DNA of 64,000 nt, taken from Phycisphaerae bacterium. Its GTDB lineage: Bacteria > Planctomycetota > Phycisphaerae > UBA1845 > Fen-1342. Location of the stretch: assembly GCA_030428945.1 (NCBI GenBank), contig JAUIEC010000009.1, positions 186,001-250,000 on the forward strand. The letters run 5' to 3'. The notes under the pieces are model-generated. The model was not told the origin of the DNA. It saw only the letters and a list, made by a program, of their open reading frames with translations, and made no database searches. Positions 25,863 through 34,871 of this stretch are shown here, in pieces. The stretch's first letter is position 1, and every line of letters starts with the position of its first letter. Position numbers and translations under genes: made by a program.

Positions 25863-27044
25863 TCAGCTCACCCGTTCAACGAACCAGTACGCGCCGGTCA
25901 GCGCGATCGCGATCGAGCCCGGAATGACGAACGCGCTGCGGTACCACGAGCGGTTGCGGAACCAGCCGATGGCCGCGAACGCCAGCGCGACCACGGTCAA
26001 CTGACCCATCTCGACGCCGATGTTGAAGCCGACCAGCGCCTCGCCGAAACGGTCCGCCGGCAGGCCCAGTTCCGACAGCACCCCCGCGAACCCCAGCCCG
26101 TGCAGCAGCCCGAACGCGAAAACCAGGGCCGGCCGCCACGGCTGCATCCGCGTGGTCAGCAGGTTCTCGATCGCCACGTAGACGATCGACGCGGCAATCA
26201 GCGGCTCGACGATCCCGGCCGGCAACTGCACGTATCCGCTGGCGGCCAGCCCGAGCGTCAGCGTGTGCGCCAGCGTGAACATCGTGATCTGCCAGAGCAG
26301 CGGACGCAGCTTCGTGCTCAGCAGGTACAGCCCGAGCACGAACAGAATGTGGTCCAGACCCTTCGGCAGGATGTGCGTGAAACCAAGCAACTGGTACTGC
26401 CCGAACGTCACCCCCGGCACCAGCCCCTGCGGCCCGCCCCGCGCGGGCTGCGTGGCCGCGACGCCTGCTTCCGCCTCGCGCGCGGACTCGTCTTCCAGCG
26501 CGAAAGGCGGACTGTCGCTGCCGGGAATCAGCAGGTGCTCGGCCAGGCGGCCGCTGCGCTCCTCGAAGATCTTCAGTTCGATCGCGTTGAACGAGCGCGA
26601 GGCCCCGAAGGTCAGTTCGCGCGTCCCCGGCGGAATGCGGCCGGTCAGCCGCGCGGTCGGGCCGAGGACCGTCGGCAGCCCGTCGGAAGGGGGCGGCAGG
26701 GGGTGTTCGTATTCCGGAAAGCTGACCACCGGGATCGTCTTCTCGCCGTCCAGTCGCAGCCGGACCCGCTTCTGCAGCAGGCTCTCGAGGTCGGCCAGCA
26801 CCGCCTGCATCTCGCTGGGAGGCAACTGCTGAAGCAGGCCGGCCGTTTCGATCGGCGAAGTCGTGGCCGAGACCCCCAGCGCGAGCGCATCCAGGTGGAC
26901 GTGCATGTCGACCAGGAAGCTCTCGTCCGCTTTGACGATTACGGTCGCGCGGGTGATCGAGAAGTCGTGGGCCCGCGCATCGGCGACCATCAGCAGCGAT
27001 GCGGCGCCCGCGACGACAGCGGCGGCAAGGTCGGGGATTCGCAC
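25863..27044 (-). CDS. HupE/UreJ-family membrane protein with periplasmic N-terminal domain
   Basis: A 393-residue protein. The GTG at 27044 is preferred because GGAG lies eight bases upstream; another GTG is at 27065. The signal peptide ends near VADARAHDF. Residues 30-210 form an exported beta-rich domain. From about residue 225, six or so membrane helices carry the HupE/UreJ_2 signature: GFTHILPKGLDHILFVLGLY, TLAHTLTLGLA and GLLHGLGFAGVL with conserved His. Classical HupE/UreJ proteins are nickel permeases, but this longer form has no known function and no hydrogenase or urease is nearby. It converges on the Rnf operon. Confidence 0.82.
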   Translation of the reverse strand: MRIPDLAAAVVAGAASLLMVADARAHDFSITRATVIVKADESFLVDMHVHLDALALGVSATTSPIETAGLLQQLPPSEMQAVLADLESLLQKRVRLRLDGEKTIPVVSFPEYEHPLPPPSDGLPTVLGPTARLTGRIPPGTRELTFGASRSFNAIELKIFEERSGRLAEHLLIPGSDSPPFALEDESAREAEAGVAATQPARGGPQGLVPGVTFGQYQLLGFTHILPKGLDHILFVLGLYLLSTKLRPLLWQITMFTLAHTLTLGLAASGYVQLPAGIVEPLIAASIVYVAIENLLTTRMQPWRPALVFAFGLLHGLGFAGVLSELGLPADRFGEALVGFNIGVEMGQLTVVALAFAAIGWFRNRSWYRSAFVIPGSIAIALTGAYWFVERVS

Positions 27045-27131
27045 GGGGACTGCTCCGACGATCACGGGCGGTTCGGCGGCGGTGGAATGAAGAACGGGGT
27101 GGACCGTCCGGTCGACGATTCCACCCCGGAG

Positions 27132-27204
27132 TGCCTCGCCAGGGACTCGAACCCCGAACCCGCTGGTTAAGAGCCAGCTGCTCTGCCAATTGAGCTAGCG
27201 AGGC
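27132..27204 (-). tRNA. tRNA-Lys (anticodon CTT)
   Basis: A 73-nt cloverleaf on the complement. The acceptor stem is GCCTCGC/GCGAGGC with discriminator A. The anticodon arm GCTGG-CTCTTAA-CCAGC gives CTT. The T loop is TTCGAGT. CCA is not encoded. Confidence 0.96.
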
Positions 27205-27241
27205 CTCGGACCGCAGACCCTGCCTGCAGCCGAAGCGCGAT

Positions 27242-27269
27242 ATTGTACGCCGTTCAGGGCCCCTGGCAA
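27242..27269 (-). promoter_or_regulatory. Promoter for tRNA-Lys
   Basis: On the complement: TTGCCA (27269-27264), a 16-nt spacer and TACAAT (27247-27242). The start is predicted about 30 nt before the mature tRNA. Confidence 0.6.
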
Positions 27270-27328
27270 GCGCACGGATGCAGTTTTGTTATCGGCCTCG
27301 ACGTTGCGGGGTAAATGCGGCCATCGAA

Positions 27329-27359
27329 TTGACGCCGCCGGCGGTTGCGAGCCTACAAT
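27329..27359 (+). promoter_or_regulatory. Promoter for the first sulfatase gene
   Basis: TTGACG (27329-27334), a 19-nt spacer and TACAAT (27354-27359). It favours the TTG start at 27402 over the in-frame TTG at 27345, which would lie inside the promoter. Confidence 0.55.
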
Positions 27360-27401
27360 GAGACATCGCGGACGTTCCGTGTCCGCCTGCGAGGACTAGC
27401 T

Positions 27402-29261
27402 TTGCAACCGGGTTTCGCGGCCACTGCTGTGCTCGCGCTCTGCGCGCTGGGACTCGGCCCGGCGCACGCCAACCACAAGGTGTCCACCGCCCGGCCGCAG
27501 CAGCCGAACATCATCCTGATTCTCGCAGACGACCTCGGGCCGGACATGGTCGGGGCCTACGAATCGATCCTGCTCGACGAGCGGCGGGTGCTGGAACCGG
27601 GCTGCGCGGATGATCCGGACTGTCGGCCGGACCCGCCGTGCACGCCGACCCTCGACGCCCTGGCCGCCCGCGGGATGCTGTTCACCCGCTGCTGGTCGAA
27701 TCCGTTCTGCTCGCCGACGCGGGCCCAGATCATGACCGGCCAGCATTCCTTCCGAAACGGAATCGGGCGGCTGACGACCGCCCAGACCCTGCGGTTCACG
27801 ACCCCGCCGCTGGCGTGGCGACTGGGCGACGCCGGCTATGTCTCGGCCGCCCTCGGCAAGTGGCACCTGCAGGAGGCCTCGCTCGACTACGACTGGAACC
27901 AGGTGACGCGGCGCGAGTACCTGGCGGCGGCCGAAAACGAGCGCTGCCCCGGCCGGGCCGAATACGTCGGCGGGGGATTCGACTATCGCCTGGGCAGCGC
28001 CGCGAACCTGCAGCAGATCTTCACGCAGGCCGAGGACGGCGGCACCTACACCGAGTGGGAGAAGAACTTCAACGGCATTCCGATGATGGGTTACTGCCGC
28101 TACGCCACGCTGGACACGATCGACGATGCGCTGGCGATGCTGGACCCGGCCGTCCCGCTGCGGTGCGCCGTGCCGGGTCGGCTTCCGTGTCTCGGCCCGC
28201 AAAGCCCGCCGCTGTGTGATGACTTCGACCTGGTGGCGACCGGCGCGCCGTGGTTCCTGTACCTCGCCCTGAACGCGCCGCACAGTCCGTTCCATCGACC
28301 CAACCCGGACTTCTGCCCGAGCGAGAACGACCCCGAATGTTACGTCTGCGACGACCCGCTCCAGCCCGATTTCAACCAGGACCAGTTGATCCGGCACATG
28401 ACCGAGGTGATGGACGCCCAACTGGCCCGCCTGCTCGCGGTCGTGGACCTCAGCACGACCTACGTGATCTTCATCGGCGACAACGGGACCGCCACCGAGG
28501 CGATCGCGCCGCAGGCCCGCTATCGTCCGGACCTGGTCGATCCGTGCGCCGCCTCGCGCGGCAAGGGATCGCTCTACGAGGGCGGACTGCGGGTGCCGCT
28601 GATCATCGCCGGCCCGGGCATCGCGCCCGGGAGTCGCTGCGACCAGTTGGTCTCGACCGTCGACCTGCTGGCGACCCTCTGCGAACTCGCCGGGGCCGAC
28701 GGCACCGCCGACGATTCGGTCTCGTTCGCTTCGTACCTGTCCGATCCCGACGCGCCGCCCGTCCGGGCCAACCTGCTGGCCGAACGGTTCAACGGCAACT
28801 TCGACGCCGTCTGCGAGTCGTTCCCGCCGCAGCAGCGCTACACGCGGGCCCTCCGGAACGACCGCTACAAGCTGATTCGCACGCAGACCGCGCCCCGCGC
28901 GGACTGCCCGGGCGTGGACCAGGTCGAGTTGTACGACCTGACGCTCGATCCGTTCGAGGAACACAACCTGCTCCGGAACCCCGAATCGCTCAGCGATCCG
29001 CAGGTCGCCCCGCCGGCCACCTCGCGCGATTACTGCGCGCTGCGCTGCGCGATGATCCGGACCGGCGTCGATCAGTCGGCCGCCGACGACCTGTGCGACT
29101 GCTGTATCGGGCTGGACGAACTGGCCGGAGTGCTGGCCCAGTTCGGCTGCCGGCCGGTCGACTCCGCCTGCACGACCTGCAGTGCGGACATCGACGCGGA
29201 CTGCGACGTGGACATGGATGACCTGATGTTCGTGCTGGAGCGGTTCGGTCGCTGCGACTGA
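27402..29261 (+). CDS. Secreted sulfatase with Cys-rich dockerin-like tail (first of a pair)
   Basis: A 619-residue exported type I sulfatase. The TTG at 27402 follows GCGAGG and begins a signal peptide (AATAVLALCALGLGPAHA). The formylglycine motif C103-S-P-T-R lies in NPFCSPTRAQIMTG. Metal ligands are at ILADDLGPD (D43/D44) and FIGDNGT, and GKWHL is also present. Several Cys-rich insertions are unusual for sulfatases. The last 60 residues hold CIGLDELAGVLAQFGC and ADIDADCDVDMDDL, a diverged double EF-hand tail ending CD. It would release sulfate from an extracellular polysaccharide or other ester, after conversion of Cys103 by a maturase not seen here. The neighbouring gene is a paralogue. 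Confidence 0.9.
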   Translation: MQPGFAATAVLALCALGLGPAHANHKVSTARPQQPNIILILADDLGPDMVGAYESILLDERRVLEPGCADDPDCRPDPPCTPTLDALAARGMLFTRCWSNPFCSPTRAQIMTGQHSFRNGIGRLTTAQTLRFTTPPLAWRLGDAGYVSAALGKWHLQEASLDYDWNQVTRREYLAAAENERCPGRAEYVGGGFDYRLGSAANLQQIFTQAEDGGTYTEWEKNFNGIPMMGYCRYATLDTIDDALAMLDPAVPLRCAVPGRLPCLGPQSPPLCDDFDLVATGAPWFLYLALNAPHSPFHRPNPDFCPSENDPECYVCDDPLQPDFNQDQLIRHMTEVMDAQLARLLAVVDLSTTYVIFIGDNGTATEAIAPQARYRPDLVDPCAASRGKGSLYEGGLRVPLIIAGPGIAPGSRCDQLVSTVDLLATLCELAGADGTADDSVSFASYLSDPDAPPVRANLLAERFNGNFDAVCESFPPQQRYTRALRNDRYKLIRTQTAPRADCPGVDQVELYDLTLDPFEEHNLLRNPESLSDPQVAPPATSRDYCALRCAMIRTGVDQSAADDLCDCCIGLDELAGVLAQFGCRPVDSACTTCSADIDADCDVDMDDLMFVLERFGRCD

Positions 29262-29289
29262 CCGTCCTCCGCGTGAAGGAGCACCGCGC

Positions 29290-31134
29290 GTGCAACAACG
29301 CCTGCTGATTCCCTTCCTGCTGCTGGTCGCGACCACGGCCTGCGCTCAGCCGCATCCGGTCGGCGACGTACCGGGGCAGGACTACCGCCGCCGTCCGAAC
29401 CTGCTGCTGATCGTCCTCGACGACATGGGGCCGGACCTGCTGGGGGCCTACCGCAAGTTGCTGCTCGAGGAACGCGACAAGCACTTCCCGGGCTGTGCCG
29501 AGGATCCGGACTGCAACCCGGTGCCGGCCTGGACGCCGAACCTCGATGCGCTCGCGGCCGAGGGCATGCTGTTTTCCCGCTGCTGGGCGAACCCGGTCTG
29601 TTCGCCGACGCGGGCCCAGATCATGACCGGCGCGCACGGGTTCCGGAACGGGCTCGGCAGCGTGATCTCGCTGAAGCGGAACGTCATCGACGCCCGCTTC
29701 GGACGGGCCCCGCTGGCCTGGCACCTGGGGGCGGCCGGGTACCGCTCGGCCGCGGTCGGCAAGTGGCACCTGCAGTCGAACCTGCGGAACTACCGCTGGC
29801 AACTGCCGACCAGCCGCCTGCTGCTGACGCCGCAGGACAATCACCGTTGTGCCGCGACCGAATACGTCGGCGGAGGGTTCGACTACCGGGCCGGCAGTCC
29901 GGGCAATCTTCGCAGTGACGGCGACCCGACCGACGTGCACGACTACTTCAACTGGATCAAGAACTGCAACGGCCTTCCAAGTGAAAGCGGCACCTACGCC
30001 ACCACCGACTCCGTCGATGAGGCCATCGCGCTGCTCGATCCGGGGCAGGCCGTGCCGTGTGCGACGGCCACCGACCCGAACGGCGACCCGAACCATCACG
30101 GCGCGGACTTCGACCTGGTCCGCGAGGGTCGCCCCTGGTTCCTGTACCTGGCGTTCAACGGCGCCCACGGCCCCTGGCATTACCCGCCGCCGGAACTGTG
30201 TCCCTACCCGGCCGGCAGCGACAGTGCTTCGTGGGCCTTCTGTGACGATCCGCGGCCGGTGCCGGGCGATCCGTTCGTGCAGGTCCGGCAGATGGTTGAG
30301 GCGCTGGACATGGAACTGGGACGTCTGCTGGAAGTGGTGGACCTGCGTGAGACCTACGTGATCGTGGTCGGCGACAACGGGACCTCGAACGAGGTGCTGT
30401 CGACCCGCAGCCGTTTCCCGCCGCCGGACTGCCTGGACCAGCGTGGCAAGGGCTCGCTGTACGACAGTGGCGTGCGGGTGCCGTTGCTGGTGGCCGGCCC
30501 TGGCGTGCCCGCCGGTACGCGTTGCGATGCGCTGGTCAGCGCCGTGGATCTGTTCGCGACGCTGTCGGAACTGGCGGGCGTGCCGTCCACGGCGCCGGAC
30601 TCGGTGTCACTGGTGCCGTACCTGCGCGACCCGGAGCACCCGCCGCTGCGTCCGACGGTCTACGCCGAGCGGTTCCGCGACAACTTCGACCCGATCTGCC
30701 AGAGCTTTCCGACGCAGGCCCGATACCTGCGGGCCCTGGCCAACGATCGTTTCAAGCTGATCCGCGTCCAGCACGCCGAACCGGGGTGCCTGCCGGTCAA
30801 CCGACTGGAACTGTACGAGGTCGGCAACGATCCGTTCGAGGAACGCAACCTGCTGTTCCACCCCGACAAGATCGACGATCCCTTCGTGCTCGCCCCGGCC
30901 AGCGACGAGGACTACTGCGCGCTGCGCTGCGAGATGATCCGGATGGGCGTCGACAAGGAAGCCCCCGGCGAGTCGTGCAACTGCTGCGTCGGCCTCGACG
31001 ACCTCGCCCGGGCCCTCAGCCAGCTCGGCTGCATCGACGATTGCGAAGCCTGCACCGGCGACCGCGACGGCGACTGCGACGTCGACCTCGCCGACCTCGC
31101 CTACGTCCTCAGCAACTACGGGTCGTGCGAGTGA
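29290..31134 (+). CDS. Secreted sulfatase with Cys-rich dockerin-like tail (second of a pair)
   Basis: A 614-residue paralogue of the preceding sulfatase. GTG start with AAGGAG upstream, 28 nt after the first gene, so probably one transcript. The signal peptide is MQQRLLIPFLLLVATTACA. Active-site C104 lies in NPVCSPTRAQIMTG, metal ligands in IVLDDMGPD and VVGDNGTS, and GKWHLQ is present. The tail mirrors its neighbour (CCVGLDDLARALSQLGC, then GDRDGDCDVDLADL, ending CE). The pair diverged over most of their length but kept layout and tail, which points to an old tandem duplication with different substrates. No glycoside hydrolase or SusC/D-like partner is adjacent. Confidence 0.9.
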   Translation: MQQRLLIPFLLLVATTACAQPHPVGDVPGQDYRRRPNLLLIVLDDMGPDLLGAYRKLLLEERDKHFPGCAEDPDCNPVPAWTPNLDALAAEGMLFSRCWANPVCSPTRAQIMTGAHGFRNGLGSVISLKRNVIDARFGRAPLAWHLGAAGYRSAAVGKWHLQSNLRNYRWQLPTSRLLLTPQDNHRCAATEYVGGGFDYRAGSPGNLRSDGDPTDVHDYFNWIKNCNGLPSESGTYATTDSVDEAIALLDPGQAVPCATATDPNGDPNHHGADFDLVREGRPWFLYLAFNGAHGPWHYPPPELCPYPAGSDSASWAFCDDPRPVPGDPFVQVRQMVEALDMELGRLLEVVDLRETYVIVVGDNGTSNEVLSTRSRFPPPDCLDQRGKGSLYDSGVRVPLLVAGPGVPAGTRCDALVSAVDLFATLSELAGVPSTAPDSVSLVPYLRDPEHPPLRPTVYAERFRDNFDPICQSFPTQARYLRALANDRFKLIRVQHAEPGCLPVNRLELYEVGNDPFEERNLLFHPDKIDDPFVLAPASDEDYCALRCEMIRMGVDKEAPGESCNCCVGLDDLARALSQLGCIDDCEACTGDRDGDCDVDLADLAYVLSNYGSCE

Positions 31135-31136
31135 GC

Positions 31137-31182
31137 GCAAGCGAGGGAACGAGGGAGCAACGGAGCAAGCGAGCAAGGGGCC
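31137..31182. repeat. GGGAGCGA-type repeat after the second sulfatase
   Basis: Begins three bases after the stop: degenerate GCGAGGGA/ACGAGGGA units on the plus strand, then AGCAAGCGAGCAAG. Confidence 0.75.
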
Positions 31183-31200
31183 GGGTGCCCCATCCGGGTG

Positions 31201-31239
31201 CCCCATCCTTAAGCGAGCGCAGCGAGCGGAAGGGTGGGG
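31201..31239. repeat. REP-like palindrome
   Basis: CCCCATCCTT (31201-31210) pairs with AAGGGTGGGG (31230-31239) with one mismatch, around an AGCGAGCGCAGCGAGC core. A partial copy of the left arm (GGGTGCCCCATCC) precedes it. It may end sulfatase transcription. Confidence 0.6.
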
Positions 31240-31377
31240 GACTGCGTGCTGACTACGGCGCGGTGCGCAACCCCCGTGTCGAACCCCTTGCCACGCGTCC
31301 ACTGCTGCTCGTTCCGAGGTCGAGATCAAGGGATCGGGACGCACTCCGCCGACGGACCAGACCCCATCCGCCTGCAG

Positions 31378-31444
31378 GGTGCGTCATCGATGCGGCCGAC
31401 CGCGATCACGGTAACGCGCGCGCATCAGGCGTCGATGCCGCACC
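31378..31444. repeat. Dispersed palindromic element, copy 1
   Basis: GGTGCGTCATCGATGC at the left and GCGTCGATGCCGCACC at the right form an imperfect inverted repeat. It closely resembles the elements at 44940-45007 and 45148-45215. The rest of 31240-31513 contains no supported gene. Confidence 0.7.
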
Positions 31445-31513
31445 GCGTGGCCAAACAAGCCGAGAACCCCCAAGCGCAGCTTCCGCGACCCTCTGCCCTC
31501 GCTCCCTGACCAA

Positions 31514-32776
31514 TTACGGTTCCGACTTGGCATCGCGGCGCTGGGCCCGCGTCGGGAGGCGTTCGAGACGGGCCTTCATCCGGTCGAACAGGCGGTCCTT
31601 GTCACGTTGCACCTGGGCCTGGGCCTCCTTCAGCCGGGCCTGGGCGCGGGCGTCGTCAGGGTCGGCCGACGAGAGCCGCGTCAGTCGCTTCGCGGTCGTG
31701 TCGGCCCGCTTGCGGGCGTCCTGGTAGAACAGCCACGCCTTCTGCTGCTGGTCATCGTTCAGGCCGTACCGCGCGATGAACGCGCGAACGTAGCGGGCCC
31801 ACTCATCATCCGGGGCCGCCTTCGTCCCCTTGCCGGTCTTGGCATCGCGCTTTGCGTCCGGCGGGGGCATCTCCGGGTCGGAGGCCGGGGCGGCCCCACC
31901 CTCCGCCTGCGACTCACGCTGCTGCTGCTCGGCCTTGCGGCGACGCTCGAGGCGGGCCTGCTCGGCCGGTGATAGCCGTCCTTCTTCACCGCTGGCTTTC
32001 GCACCGCCCTGGCCGCCCGTGGCGGATATCTCCTCGTCGTCGAGGCCGACACCGTCGGGGTTCTGGATCGGATCGTGGTCCAGGCCCCAGTCACTCGCCT
32101 TCCATTCGCCCCGCTTCCAGCCCTCGGCCATCTGCTCAAGGCTGTCCATCCGACGGTTGGCCGCGTCGATGTCGGCCTGCACCAGTTCGCGCTGCTCGGG
32201 ATCGAGCACATCCATGAACTGCGTGGCCATCGTCTCGAAACTCCTGCGCGAATCGCGAAAGACGGGCTCAGCCAGTTCGGTCCAGCGGGCGACCTGTTCG
32301 GGTTCGAAGGGCTGGCCGGCCACGCGCGTCTGGATCGCCTCCATCGCGTATTCCATGATCCGCCCGGAGTGCTTGCGGAACAGCTTGAAGTTTTGCTCGA
32401 AGACCAGCCGCTGCAGCATGGCTTCCTGCGATTCGTCCAGCAGGTAGCGGTCGCCCACCACCGCGAAGACCGTGTCGAGCCGCTCGCGGACTTCCCACGG
32501 CGGAATCTGCTCGACCTCGCGCAGCAGTTCCAGCGAGAACAGGTCCGGTTCGCTGTCCCAGCCGTTCTGGTCGTAGATCCGCTCCACCGCGTTGATCTGG
32601 TACTGGTAGTGCGTTTCCCAGTCGTCAAACTGCCGGAGACCGTCGATCATCTGCGAAGCCTGCCGCCGCAGGCGGTCCAACGTGCTCTCCTCGCGGTCTT
32701 CCTCGACGGCCACCTGTCCGGCCACGGTGCCCGACACGAGGCCCAACAAAACGCTCAGCCAGATCTTTCGACGCAC
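31514..32776 (-). CDS. Secreted, highly charged helical protein of unknown function
   Basis: A 420-residue protein, family not recognised. The GTG at 32776 is chosen for GGGAGA six bases upstream and for the signal peptide it begins (VRRKIWLSVLLGLVSGTVAG). The mature part is almost entirely helical and rich in Glu, Arg and Gln. It has a low-complexity acidic/basic middle (residues 235-310) and a C-terminal coiled-coil-like stretch (ARAQARLKEAQAQVQRDKDR). A region near 300-360 (YVRAFIARYGLNDDQQQKAW) looks like a small helical domain. It lies divergent from purQ. It may be a periplasmic structural or regulatory protein; that is only a guess. Confidence 0.7.
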   Translation of the reverse strand: MRRKIWLSVLLGLVSGTVAGQVAVEEDREESTLDRLRRQASQMIDGLRQFDDWETHYQYQINAVERIYDQNGWDSEPDLFSLELLREVEQIPPWEVRERLDTVFAVVGDRYLLDESQEAMLQRLVFEQNFKLFRKHSGRIMEYAMEAIQTRVAGQPFEPEQVARWTELAEPVFRDSRRSFETMATQFMDVLDPEQRELVQADIDAANRRMDSLEQMAEGWKRGEWKASDWGLDHDPIQNPDGVGLDDEEISATGGQGGAKASGEEGRLSPAEQARLERRRKAEQQQRESQAEGGAAPASDPEMPPPDAKRDAKTGKGTKAAPDDEWARYVRAFIARYGLNDDQQQKAWLFYQDARKRADTTAKRLTRLSSADPDDARAQARLKEAQAQVQRDKDRLFDRMKARLERLPTRAQRRDAKSEP

Positions 32777-32835
32777 AGAGAATCTCCCGGCGGGTCCGCT
32801 TGCCCCCACGCGGCCCGCAACCTGTGTATCGTCCG

Positions 32836-32841
32836 ATTATA
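32836..32841 (-). promoter_or_regulatory. -10 box for the helical secreted protein gene
   Basis: A perfect TATAAT on the complement, 60 nt before the GTG at 32776. No matching -35 at standard spacing, so support is partial. Confidence 0.4.
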
Positions 32842-32978
32842 CGCGAAACATGGGTGTCAGACGCACCGGACGGTGGCCCGATCGTCCCCGCGGGGCAGAA
32901 TCTGCCGGGCCCGGGGTCCGCTGCGGACAGGCGGGCTTTCCGCTACCCTGCCGTTCGAACCAGACGGGAGGCCCGACC

Positions 32979-33776
32979 ATGAGCGCGATTCGCGTCGCCG
33001 TCCTGCGGGCGGCCGGTACGAACTGTGACCAGGAGACCCTGCACGCCTGGACCCTGGCCGGGGCGCGGGCGGACCTGCTGCATCTCGAGGCCGCGATCGC
33101 ATCGCCGGATCGACTGGACCCGTACGCGATCCTGACGCTGCCCGGCGGGTTCTCGTTCGGAGACGACATCGCGGCCGGGCGGATCTTCGCGGCCAGGCTC
33201 GGGCGGCATCTGCGGGACCGCATGCTGGCGGCGATCGACGCCGAGCGGCTGATCTTCGGAATCTGCAACGGTTTCCAGATCCTGGTCAAGACGGGCCTGC
33301 TGCCGGACGTGCTGCGCGGGCGGACCTGGTCCGAGGCGGGCGGCTGCACCGTGACCTTCAACGAGCAGGGCGGGTACCTGGACCGCTGGGTGACGCTCGA
33401 GGCCGATCGGGAAACGCCCTGCGCGTTCCTCGAACCGGGTCGGACCTACGAGTTGCCGATCGCCCACGGCGAGGGACGCGTCGTCTTCTCCGACGCGGAG
33501 ACGCTGGAACGCGTGCGTGGACAGCACCTCGACGCGCTTCGTTACGCCGTACCGGTGGCGGCCGGGAGCGCCGGCGGCGATCTGCCGGCCAATCCCAACG
33601 GCAGCGTCGGTGACATTGCCGGCCTGTGCGATGCGACCGGGCGGGTGTTCGGGCTGATGCCGCACCCGGAACGGTTCGTCGACCCGACACAGCATCCCTG
33701 CTGGACCAGTCGCCCCGGCCGCGGCGAGGGCGACGGCCTGGCGATGTTCCGCGCGGCCGTGGAGCGCTTCCGCTAG
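32979..33776 (+). CDS. purQ: Phosphoribosylformylglycinamidine synthase, glutaminase subunit PurQ
   Basis: A 265-residue subunit that hydrolyses glutamine to supply ammonia to PurL in step four of purine synthesis. Nucleophile Cys96 lies in FGICNGFQILVKTGLLP. PGGFSFGDDIAAG (55-67) is the family hallmark, and the His/Glu pair is in GLMPHPERF. Slightly longer than Bacillus PurQ (about 227), matching the longer stand-alone type. ATG with GGGAGG nine bases before. No purL or purS is adjacent. Confidence 0.95.
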   Translation: MSAIRVAVLRAAGTNCDQETLHAWTLAGARADLLHLEAAIASPDRLDPYAILTLPGGFSFGDDIAAGRIFAARLGRHLRDRMLAAIDAERLIFGICNGFQILVKTGLLPDVLRGRTWSEAGGCTVTFNEQGGYLDRWVTLEADRETPCAFLEPGRTYELPIAHGEGRVVFSDAETLERVRGQHLDALRYAVPVAAGSAGGDLPANPNGSVGDIAGLCDATGRVFGLMPHPERFVDPTQHPCWTSRPGRGEGDGLAMFRAAVERFR

Positions 33777-33853
33777 GAGCGCCTGGCCTGCTCAGGCGGT
33801 GCCCCCGACAGGTGCGTCACGTGCGGCGGGCGCCCCGGCCGGGCGTTGTCCGG

Positions 33854-34240
33854 TCAGGACCAGTGCCGTGGGGTGAAGGCGTCGCGGACGTGGCGGATGG
33901 TGGGGGCCTCCGCGTCGTTCAGCAGAACGATGATCGCGTCAAAGCGGCAGGCCGCGTCTTCGCGCCGCGCGTTGCGGACGTAGGCCCGCGCCGCCCGCGT
34001 CAGGCGGTCGAGCTTGGTGCGGGTGATGCGTTCGGCCGGATCGTGACGGGCGGAACCGGTCGTCTTGACCTCGACGAAGACGAGCGTGCCGGCATCTTCG
34101 GCGACCAGGTCCAGTTCGCCCCCGCGCACCCGGAACCGTCGCGCGAGAATCCGCATGCCGAGGCGGCGCAGATGCCGCTCGGCCAGTCGCTCGCCCCGCA
34201 GGCCGGTGTCGTCGGCCGGTTTGCGTCGGAACGGCCACAT
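33854..34240 (-). CDS. YraN / UPF0102-family nuclease-like protein
   Basis: A 128-residue protein of the UPF0102 family with a restriction-endonuclease-like fold. GLRGERLAERHLRRLGMRIL is the usual N-terminus. The core is RGGELDLVAEDAGTLVFVEV followed by KT, containing the E, D and E-x-K residues expected of the nuclease site. Biological role is not firmly known; it commonly lies beside rplS/rnhB. GGAGAG supports the start. It is separated from rplS by a strong terminator, so it is a different transcription unit, and it converges on purQ. Confidence 0.9.
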   Translation of the reverse strand: MWPFRRKPADDTGLRGERLAERHLRRLGMRILARRFRVRGGELDLVAEDAGTLVFVEVKTTGSARHDPAERITRTKLDRLTRAARAYVRNARREDAACRFDAIIVLLNDAEAPTIRHVRDAFTPRHWS

Positions 34241-34288
34241 CGGTGGACTCTCCGGGGGGGGGGCGAGGAGCGGCGGACCCGCGACATC

Positions 34289-34331
34289 AAAAAAAACAAC
34301 GGCTGACGAATCCGCGCGGGACTCGTCAGCC
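34289..34331 (-). terminator. Rho-independent terminator of the rpsP-trmD-rplS operon
   Basis: On the complement, GGCTGACGA (34331-34323) pairs with TCGTCAGCC (34309-34301) as a perfect 9-bp stem. GTTG and an eight-T tract (34296-34289) follow. Confidence 0.9.
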
Positions 34332-34359
34332 GGGAAGTACTTTCGATACGGGTTGAGGG

Positions 34360-34821
34360 TTACGGGGTCGTGGCCATCTCCTGCTTGGCGGCCGCCGAGG
34401 CGTCGTTGGCGGCGGCCACGGCGCGGCTCTTGGCGGAGCGCATTTCGGCCGCGGCCCGGCGGGCTTCGGCGGAGATGCGGCGTTCGCGGAGCTTGCGGGC
34501 CTTGCCGACGCGGTCGCGCAGGTAGTAGAGCTTGCAGCGACGGACCTTGCCGCTCCGCTTGGTCTTGATCGCGACGATCTTGGGGGAGTGGATCGGGAAG
34601 ATCCGCTCGACACCCTGGTCGCCGATCAGGCGGCGGACGGTGAACATCTCGTCGAGGCCGCCACCCTTGCGGGAGATGACGGTTCCTTCGAAGTCCTGCA
34701 GGCGTTCCTTGTTGCCTTCCACGATCCGGAGCGTGATCACCACCGTATCGCCGATATCAAAGTGCAGTTCCTCGGCACGCTGGTGTTTCTGCTGCACCAC
34801 ATCGAACAGCGGGTTCCGCAT
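34360..34821 (-). CDS. rplS: Ribosomal protein bL19
   Basis: A 153-residue large-subunit protein at the 30S-50S interface. The ATG at 34821 has AAGGAG eight bases upstream. The body matches L19 (FDIGDTVVITLRIVEGNKER, RRLIGDQGVERIFPIHSPK, KLYYLRDRVGKARKLRER). The C-terminal 38 residues are an Ala-rich extension (EARRAAAEMRSAKSRAVAAA) beyond the usual length of about 115. It is 50 nt downstream of trmD. Confidence 0.96.
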   Translation of the reverse strand: MRNPLFDVVQQKHQRAEELHFDIGDTVVITLRIVEGNKERLQDFEGTVISRKGGGLDEMFTVRRLIGDQGVERIFPIHSPKIVAIKTKRSGKVRRCKLYYLRDRVGKARKLRERRISAEARRAAAEMRSAKSRAVAAANDASAAAKQEMATTP

Positions 34822-34871
34822 GGGAGTACTCCTTTTCGCGCCCCCGGGTCGCCCGGGGGGACCTTGACAGG

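Noticed and set aside
34000..34299. Alternative complement frames around the YraN-family gene
   Set aside because: Arg/Ser-rich frames run through the operon terminator and the YraN-family gene; the accepted frame has the nuclease motif.
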